A stretch of DNA of 64,000 nucleotides from positions 109,021,243 to 109,085,242 of the forward strand of contig CM060693.1 in NCBI GenBank assembly GCA_030686995.1, given 5' to 3'. How positions within the stretch are numbered: the stretch's first letter is position 1; each line of letters begins with the position of its first letter. The stretch comes from Artemisia argyi. Lineage: Eukaryota; Streptophyta; Magnoliopsida; Asterales; Asteraceae. The notes under the pieces were generated by a model. That model was not told the origin of the DNA and ran no database searches. It saw nothing but the letters and a program-made list of their open reading frames with translations. Of the stretch, positions 57,684 to 64,000 are shown piece by piece. A program made the translations under genes and the position numbers.

Positions 57684-59885
57684 GTGGAAGCTGCTCGCAC
57701 AATGCTAATTTATTCTAGTGCACTACTATTCTTATGGGCTGATGTTGTTGCCACTGCTTGTTTTACTCAGAACCAATCCCTAATCCATCCAAGATTCAAT
57801 AAAACCCCATATGAGCTAGTGAACAACAGGAAACTTGACATCTCTTATCTTCACGTGTTTGGCGCTTTGTGCTATCCGACGAATGACAGAGAAGATCTAG
57901 GAAAGTTAAAAGCTAAGGGTGATATTGGAATCTTTATTGGATACTCAGAAAACTCGAGGGCATTCAGAGTGTATAATAGAAGAACAAAAAGGATAATGGA
58001 GACGACGAATGTGAAGTTTAACGAGATTTCACAAATGGCTTCTGAGAGACTCGTTCTAGAACCCGCGCTTAATCCGATGGCTTCGAATCAAAATGGATTA
58101 GGACCCGAAATAAACATGCAAACTTCTGGACACATCAGTTCAAGACTCGTGCCTCAAGGAGCTCAGTCAACAAACACTAAAAAACCTTCAGAACAAGAAC
58201 TGGAAAATTTCTTCAAGTTAATGTTTGATGAATACTATGGTGGAACTTCGACAAATGCATCTCAACTACATTCCGCTGCACCTGCTCAAAATCATCTACC
58301 ACCACCACAAGATGCATCTACAACAGTCGAAGCTGAAGCACCAACTACCTCAACATCATCTACATCTACTCCAGCAACTCCAATACTTGAAACTGTTCTA
58401 CCAAGAGTTGATGAGCAAAATCAAAACACTAATTTTCAAGAAGAACAAACAAATAATTCAAACGATGTTGTGTTAGAAGATGAAGAAGTATTTGAAAACC
58501 CATTTGCAACATATTCTGCTGAATCTTCTTCAAGGTTACAAGAACCAACTAACACACATTCGTTAAACCCAAGGTACCCTTCTACGTTTCAATGGACAAA
58601 AGACCATCCAATAGAACAAGTTATTGGTGAACCTTCAAAGCCAGTTCAGACGAGGAGACAACTTGCCACCGATCTCGAATTGTGCATTTACATTTGCACA
58701 ATCAGCCTCAAAGAACCTAAGAACATTCGGAAAGCAATGGCAGAAAACCCATGGATAGAAGCGATGCAGGAGGAAATTCTTCAATACCAGTTACATGATA
58801 GTTGGGAACTTGTTGAACAACCACTTGATAAACGAGTTCTTGATTTCAAGTGGTTGTGGAAGAACAAATTGGATGAGGAAATGACTGTAATTCGCAACAA
58901 AGCTCGTCTCGTGGCTAAAGGTTATCCACAAGAAGAAGGGATAGATTTTGAAGAATCATTCGCGCCTGTAGCTAGACTTGAAGCAGTCCGGATTTTCTTA
59001 GCCTATGCCACTCACAAAAACATCACAGTCTATCAGATGGACATTAAGACAGCCTTCTTAAATGGAACTCTGAAAGAAGAAGTGTATGTGAGTCAACTAG
59101 AGGGATTCATCGACAAAGATCATCCAGACTACGTCTACAAGCTAAAGAAAGCCATTTATGGTTTAAAACAAGCTCCAAGAGCGTGGTATGACGAACTATC
59201 ATCTTTCTTGCACAAAAACAATTTCACCAAAGGAACGGTTAATGACACCTTGTTTACCAAAAAATTCAAAGATGACATTTTGATCGTTCAAATTTACGTG
59301 GACGACATTATTTTTAGATCAACCAATCCTAACCATTCAAAACATTTTGAAAATCTCATGAAAAGAAAATTTGAAATGTCCATGATGGGGGAACTAAAAT
59401 TCTTTCTTGGTTTACAAATACATCAATCCCCTCGTGGTATTTTTATCAATCAAGCTAAATATACAATAGAGATTTTGAAAAAACATGGAATGGAAAACTA
59501 TGATTCTGTTGGTACACCAATGGTCACTTCACCAAAAATAGGTGCTGATTTGTTTCGTAAACCCATCGATTCGAAGAAATATCAGAGCATGATCAGTTCT
59601 CTCATGTACCTAACTGCTAGTCGACCCATTATTCAATTTGCTATTTGTTTGTTAGCACGGTTTCAGGCAAAGCCTACCGAACTTCACCTCAAAGAGGTTA
59701 AATGGATCTTTCGGTACCTACGAAGGACCATTAACATGGGACTTTGGTATCCGAAGGATTCGGAGTTTAAACTAATAGCATTTTCAGATGCCGACCATGC
59801 CGGTGATCAAGTTACAGCAAAGAGTACATCAGGTGGAGCACAATTTTTGGGTGAAAAGCTAGTAAGCTGGTCTTCAAAGAAATAG
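57684..59885 (+). CDS. Element C integrase C-terminus, linker, reverse transcriptase, RNase H start
   Basis: 733 codons in the same frame. [23 protein letters not shown] and GIFIGYS are the integrase C-terminal motifs; an acidic S/T-rich linker spans about residues 130-310. The RT runs [55 protein letters not shown], the catalytic YVDDIIF, and LTASRP. RNase H begins [13 protein letters not shown] at 59883-59885 interrupts it after SWSSKK. RT core residues look intact. Confidence 0.9.
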   Translation: MEAARTMLIYSSALLFLWADVVATACFTQNQSLIHPRFNKTPYELVNNRKLDISYLHVFGALCYPTNDREDLGKLKAKGDIGIFIGYSENSRAFRVYNRRTKRIMETTNVKFNEISQMASERLVLEPALNPMASNQNGLGPEINMQTSGHISSRLVPQGAQSTNTKKPSEQELENFFKLMFDEYYGGTSTNASQLHSAAPAQNHLPPPQDASTTVEAEAPTTSTSSTSTPATPILETVLPRVDEQNQNTNFQEEQTNNSNDVVLEDEEVFENPFATYSAESSSRLQEPTNTHSLNPRYPSTFQWTKDHPIEQVIGEPSKPVQTRRQLATDLELCIYICTISLKEPKNIRKAMAENPWIEAMQEEILQYQLHDSWELVEQPLDKRVLDFKWLWKNKLDEEMTVIRNKARLVAKGYPQEEGIDFEESFAPVARLEAVRIFLAYATHKNITVYQMDIKTAFLNGTLKEEVYVSQLEGFIDKDHPDYVYKLKKAIYGLKQAPRAWYDELSSFLHKNNFTKGTVNDTLFTKKFKDDILIVQIYVDDIIFRSTNPNHSKHFENLMKRKFEMSMMGELKFFLGLQIHQSPRGIFINQAKYTIEILKKHGMENYDSVGTPMVTSPKIGADLFRKPIDSKKYQSMISSLMYLTASRPIIQFAICLLARFQAKPTELHLKEVKWIFRYLRRTINMGLWYPKDSEFKLIAFSDADHAGDQVTAKSTSGGAQFLGEKLVSWSSKK

Positions 59886-60272
59886 GATTGTATTGCACTA
59901 TCAACCGCCGAAGCAGAGTATGTGTCTCTATCTGCGTGTTGTGCCCAAGTTCTTTGGATGCGGACACAACTCACAGATTATGGCTTTACTTTTGACAGAA
60001 TACCTATGTATTGTGACTCAAAAACTGCCATAGCTATCTCGTACAATCCCGTACAACACTCAAAGACTAAGCATATTAAAGTCCGCTACTATTTCATCAA
60101 AGAGCACGTTGAAGAGGGTACTGTTGAATTATTTTTCGTTAAGACTGATTACCAACTCGCCGATCTATTTACTAAAGTCCTTCCAAAAGAAAGGTTCGAC
60201 GATTTAGTTCGACGAATTGGCATGCGAAGCCTAACTCCTGAGGAGCTAGAACGTCTTCTCGAATCTTCTTGA
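59886..60272 (+). CDS. Element C RNase H C-terminal part
   Basis: Continues in frame after the TAG: STAEAEYVSLSACCAQ with the catalytic glutamate, MYCDSKTAIAI, HSKTKHIKVRYYFIKEHV, and the closing TDYQLADLFTKVL. Ends TAA-free at a TGA (60270-60272). Confidence 0.88.
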   Translation, partial: DCIALSTAEAEYVSLSACCAQVLWMRTQLTDYGFTFDRIPMYCDSKTAIAISYNPVQHSKTKHIKVRYYFIKEHVEEGTVELFFVKTDYQLADLFTKVLPKERFDDLVRRIGMRSLTPEELERLLESS

Positions 60273-62869
60273 AAAATGTTTTCAAAATCGCTTCGCTCTA
60301 AATATTTTTGAAAAAACAAAATACAAAATTTGAAAAACCAATAAAAACAAAATACAAAAATAGAAAATTTTCAAAAAATACAAAAACAATATAAAATCAA
60401 AAAATCCAAAAATATTCTTCTCACGACATGTCTCTCGTATAAATCAATATTCTGTACGTTTCTAGAAATGTCATTCAACAATGACACGGACATGTACAGA
60501 TGTTTGAACGGGAGTTCTTTAAAATGTTTTTCTAAAACATGTCGTTTCTCAAAAGTTTCTTCACAATGGGTTTCGTATACTTCTGTACGAAACCCGGGCT
60601 TAAAGGATGACTTCTGATTATTTTCAAATCAAGGACTCGTACGTTCAAAGATTGTTCAATCTTTTTCAAAAAGTTTGAGTCTAAATAAACGAAAAAGACT
60701 TCAAACAAAAACTCGTTTTCAAAATAGAATTCTTGAGCACTTTTTCAAGATTGTTCAAAAGATTTCTCAAAATCTCTCAAAATTAGTGCTCAAGATAACT
60801 CCCTCCAAACCCTTAATTGATTTTAAAATGTGCTATCATTAAGGGGGAGTACAAAAACAAAAATGTTCCGAATTGATGCAAAATGAAATCTGTTTATCTC
60901 TTCAAAAAGCTTTTTCTTAATCAGTTGATATCAAAAATATCACGATATGTTATTTTTGAGGGGGAGAAGACATGATTAAAATGTGATCAAAGATGTTTAA
61001 AGATTGTGACTGAATCTCAAAAATCTCAAAATAGCTCGACTCAAAAAGTACCAATGAATGGACGAAGCTTAAAATGTCATTAATCGAAAAGACTTGTCCT
61101 GGACAGGTAATAATTTCAAGCTAGTCTCGAATAGGACTTGTCCTGGACGAAGCTTAACTAGTGATGTAAGCGTGTCTCGAATAGGACTTGTCTGAGTAGA
61201 ATGTACCGTATCGAGAGACTTTCTTTGGACTTGACCAGGACGGGTAATAATTTCAAGCTAGTCTAACTAGTGATGTAAGCGTGTCTCGAATCGGTCATGT
61301 TCGCTGAAAGTGGATCAATTCAAAAGTGCAAACTCCTCCCACATGTGCAAATTTCTTAAAAATCCATGAGCACATGCGTAGGGGGAGTCCTTCAAAAGAA
61401 ATGCAAAACTCTCAAAGTGTCAACAACGTGTTTTATTTATCATAAACACTTTGAGAGATTTTCACAAAAGATTTTATGGCATGTGATCAATAAATCTAGG
61501 ATAATCATGGAGTAATAAGGTGATTATGGTTAGGTTTATGTCCAATGATCCGCCAGAGCCGGAGGGATCTACCCAAGGACAATTCCAATAGATTAGAATA
61601 AGAAGTCCTTAGGTATGATTGAAAAAAGGAGAAAATGAGAAAGGAGAAAGAAGGGGTTGAAGAATTAAAAAGAAAAGTTATGAAAAAGGGTGAAAAGAAA
61701 TAGCCCTCCATATGTTCAACCTTAGGGCAGACACCGGGTTCAATTCGTATGCTACTGGTTGTTGCTAAGGTAACACCGGTATTGAAGATAAAGACGTCAT
61801 GGACCCAGTGACGCACTGCACTTAACCTTCTAGCCACTCAAGTTCTCTTAAAAGAGCTTGTTTCATTCTCACGGGGAACCGGTGTAATCTATCAACCTGT
61901 CTCTTAGAGATGGTTGATATTGAAGCAGGAAACCTCTCCCTAATCTCCGCATAGGAAACCAAAAGTGCACTTATGGAGTCTAGAGCCCCGAGATTCATCA
62001 AAAGATCTCATAGGAACACATGATATTACTACACTGGTTGTTCATCATTAAGGACGCCAGATGTAAACTTAAGAGTCCTACGTAGATCTTAGAAATCTAC
62101 TGAGAACGTTTATGAGAGGACTTACTTATGTATTTTCTCAATGATTGAATGGAAATTCTTGCCAGGGTCAACATCAAGCAGCCCTGACAGCAGGTCACTT
62201 CGGTAATTCTTTATGGGGTACGCTTAGTGTTCGCGGTGGTTTCAAACGGTCTATAGTCATGGAGTGATCCCGAGCGACTCACCCATTCGTTGAGCTACTT
62301 AGTAGGTCTCGTAAGCTCCCTAGGGAGTATCCGAAATGGGAACGGCCTTCGTAAGGGTTAGAAGGAGTCTTCACACTAGGTTGTTGACGATCTCTAATTC
62401 CGAACCTATAAGTACCGGATGTTTATTACTAACCGTTTTCATGCAGCTACACTTAACTCATAATTATCATCACCACCACACTAATTTCCACATGCTCATA
62501 CATACATCACAAAGTCAAAAGAAAGTTCTCACAAAGATCAAAGGATAGCAACAGTCAAAGAAAGATTCTACGCCAAAAAGAAGAATCTACAAAGTAAACT
62601 AACAAAGATCAAAGTGAAAAAACGGGAACAACAAATGTATATATGACAAAGACTAAATACGTATGAGCATGTTGGAAAGGCGCATAACCATCAAAGACAA
62701 AGAAGTGACGAAAGGCAGATAACATCGTTGGATCATTTCAACAACGATGAACAAAGAACTACGACTTATCTAATGATTCTTAAAGACTTCAAGAGCTATG
62801 AATGTTAAAGTTTAAAGACAAAGATGATGATGTCGCGCAACCTTCAATGACCAACACTTAGGGGGAGAT
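60273..62869 (+). other. Non-coding 3' region of element C
   Basis: 2.6 kb with no supported ORF. Four GGGGGAG purine tracts occur (about 60844, 60960, 61380 and the terminal one at 62860). Two kinds of direct repeats lie at 61070-61310 (a ~38-bp unit GACTTG-CC-GGAC-GGTAATAATTTC and a ~27-bp unit AACTAGTGATGTAAGCGTG). A more GC-balanced, possibly structured stretch follows at 61840-62420. The open frame 61505-61837 on the minus strand has no domain. Confidence 0.7.
62858..62869 (+). other. Polypurine tract of element C
   Basis: TAGGGGGAGAT directly before the 3' LTR TGTTAGG. Confidence 0.9.
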
Positions 62870-63165
62870 TGTTAGGTTCGTATTTTGTTTATAAAAAGGG
62901 TCGATCATTAGTGTGTTGTAATAGGTTGCTTTAGAATATCATTATGATGAAGTTTATGTTTAGTATTCATGTTTTGTAAAAGTCTAAGGGCTACTAATGT
63001 AATAATGTCAAAGATATGTGAAGCACTAGACAACCACTATAAATACTCTTGTAATCCTCATGGAAGAGGTTGGTTCTCTTAGTAATAACATTGTCTCATT
63101 ATTTCACACACTAGAGTTCCCGCCCACTCTCTCTCCCTCTCTACTTACTTTCTCTCTCTAGATTA
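62870..63165 (+). repeat. 3' LTR of element C, truncated
   Basis: Matches 44673-44966. The last ~42 bases present in the 5' copy (44967-45008, including the terminal CCTACA) are missing; the sequence passes through aggca into the duplicated flank at 63171. Confidence 0.88.
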
Positions 63166-63170
63166 AGGCA

Positions 63171-63314
63171 ACATTTATTACACTATTTTCATAGTCTAAT
63201 ACATATCGTCAACCTCATTAGTTTTATTACTCGCGATCACTTATTTATTATATACGCACTTATGTAAATATATATACGTTTACACATTTATATATTTATA
63301 TAAATGTTTATATC
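63171..63314. repeat. 144-bp duplication flanking element C, right copy
   Basis: Same length as 44529-44672, five differences, ending TTTATATC and continuing into gataatataag of element D. Confidence 0.92.
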
Positions 63315-64000
63315 GATAATATAAGTTATTACGAGTTTTTATTTGTTTGTTTAATTATAATTTGTATCGAGTTATAAAAGATGAGTCACATGTCCGAGTC
63401 ATCACTCTCGGCTCATTGTCCAAATACAAATGTCAAAGCATTTTGCCGAAGTCAATCGTTGACTATAAAGTCAACGTGACTCCAACTCGCACAACCATGA
63501 GTCCAAAAGCAATATCGTCAATACCACAACTCCGTCATTCATCCCATAACACAAAATACAACAATAGGGTCTGACTACGGCACCCGACTAATCCTATCTC
63601 CGTCAAACTAAATGACCGTCTCACAATCGGTCCCCAATTATCCTTCGACAACAACTCCACAAAATATCAAATTCCATTGCCGAGACCACAAGGTCTCGGC
63701 CTTACTACTCCTCGCGGCCTAAGAGTAAACACAACAACAACAATAATAATAATTCAACAACAAGAAGAGCCACGATAATAAAAATACACGGGTCAAAACA
63801 TCGAGCCAAACACGAGCCGAAAGACCCACTTGGGTCTCGGTTCACTTTGCGAGCCATAGAACCCAACCCCGAGACCTTGAGGGTCTCGGCTAGGCTCAAC
63901 CCAAGCACCAAACATACCAATCGGAAAATTAGGATCACGGTAAGCTCATCCGAGCCCAAAATAATAACCAAACGGGCCCTTGAGGTCGCGTTAAGCTCCA
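63315..64000. repeat. Element D continued, with GGTCTCGG hairpins
   Basis: Resumption of the gypsy-type LTR sequence. It contains two perfect hairpins with stems CCGAGACC/GGTCTCGG (63679-63700, loop acaa; 63869-63889, loop ttgag) and further GGGTCTCGG copies. No gene supported (frames 63347-63574 and 63705-63971 lack domains). Confidence 0.5.

Noticed and set aside
61505..61837. 110-codon minus-strand frame in the 3' region of element C
   Set aside because: Considered as an env-like gene, but it is on the wrong strand and has no recognisable feature.

Overview
The window is plant nuclear DNA dominated by nested transposable elements. It holds no bacterial-style operons and no clearly intact host gene. 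Chromovirus, copia and Athila-type retroelements, MULE and Helitron signatures, FAR1-type transposase and GT-AG introns all point to a flowering plant. The style of the copia polyprotein (for example a QPPGFEDP...LYGLHQAP reverse transcriptase segment) and its extra downstream gene remind me of Asteraceae genomes; that family assignment is recognition, not proof.

Layout. (1) <1-8632: element A, a minus-strand Ty3/gypsy Tekay-like large derivative with ~3.35 kb LTRs and only remnants inside; its 3' LTR runs off the window. It sits inside (2) element F (8633-13276, plus strand), the right part of an Athila/Tat-like element with one 3' LTR. (3) 13277-31100: a decayed minus-strand FAR1/MULE transposase-type gene (exons between 30779 and 14825), plus a possible 42-residue two-exon gene. 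Its exon 2 is split by (4) element E (17805-29638, target duplication aaatg), an 11.8 kb minus-strand Ty1/copia element. E has gag-pol, an additional ORF, and an antisense gene with its own TATA box and AATAAA. (5) 31100-43010: old accessory DNA with a Helitron candidate carrying a protein-phosphatase exon, a 129-bp tandem array, remnants of a two-exon host-like gene, and in its intron a 2.0 kb MULE with 192-bp terminal inverted repeats and an 11-bp target duplication. (6) 43011 to the end: a gypsy-type LTR sequence (D) invaded by copia element C (44673-63165), itself invaded in its leader by B (45098-52847, target duplication gtatt). B is a gag-protease-only relative of F.

By my eye, LTR divergences are A about 0.4%, B about 2%, E about 2.3% and C about 3.7%. 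This agrees with the nesting order B after C.

Most noteworthy are E's head-to-head pair of internal genes, each with a TATA box about 74 bp before its ATG; dispersed short motifs that appear specific to single elements (CAGTGGWAA in E, TATCGAGTTA in C's leader, TGACGGCGTCA in B/F LTRs, ATATCACAAGTGATAT in the introns of the FAR1-like gene); and the 144-bp duplication flanking C instead of a 5-bp one.
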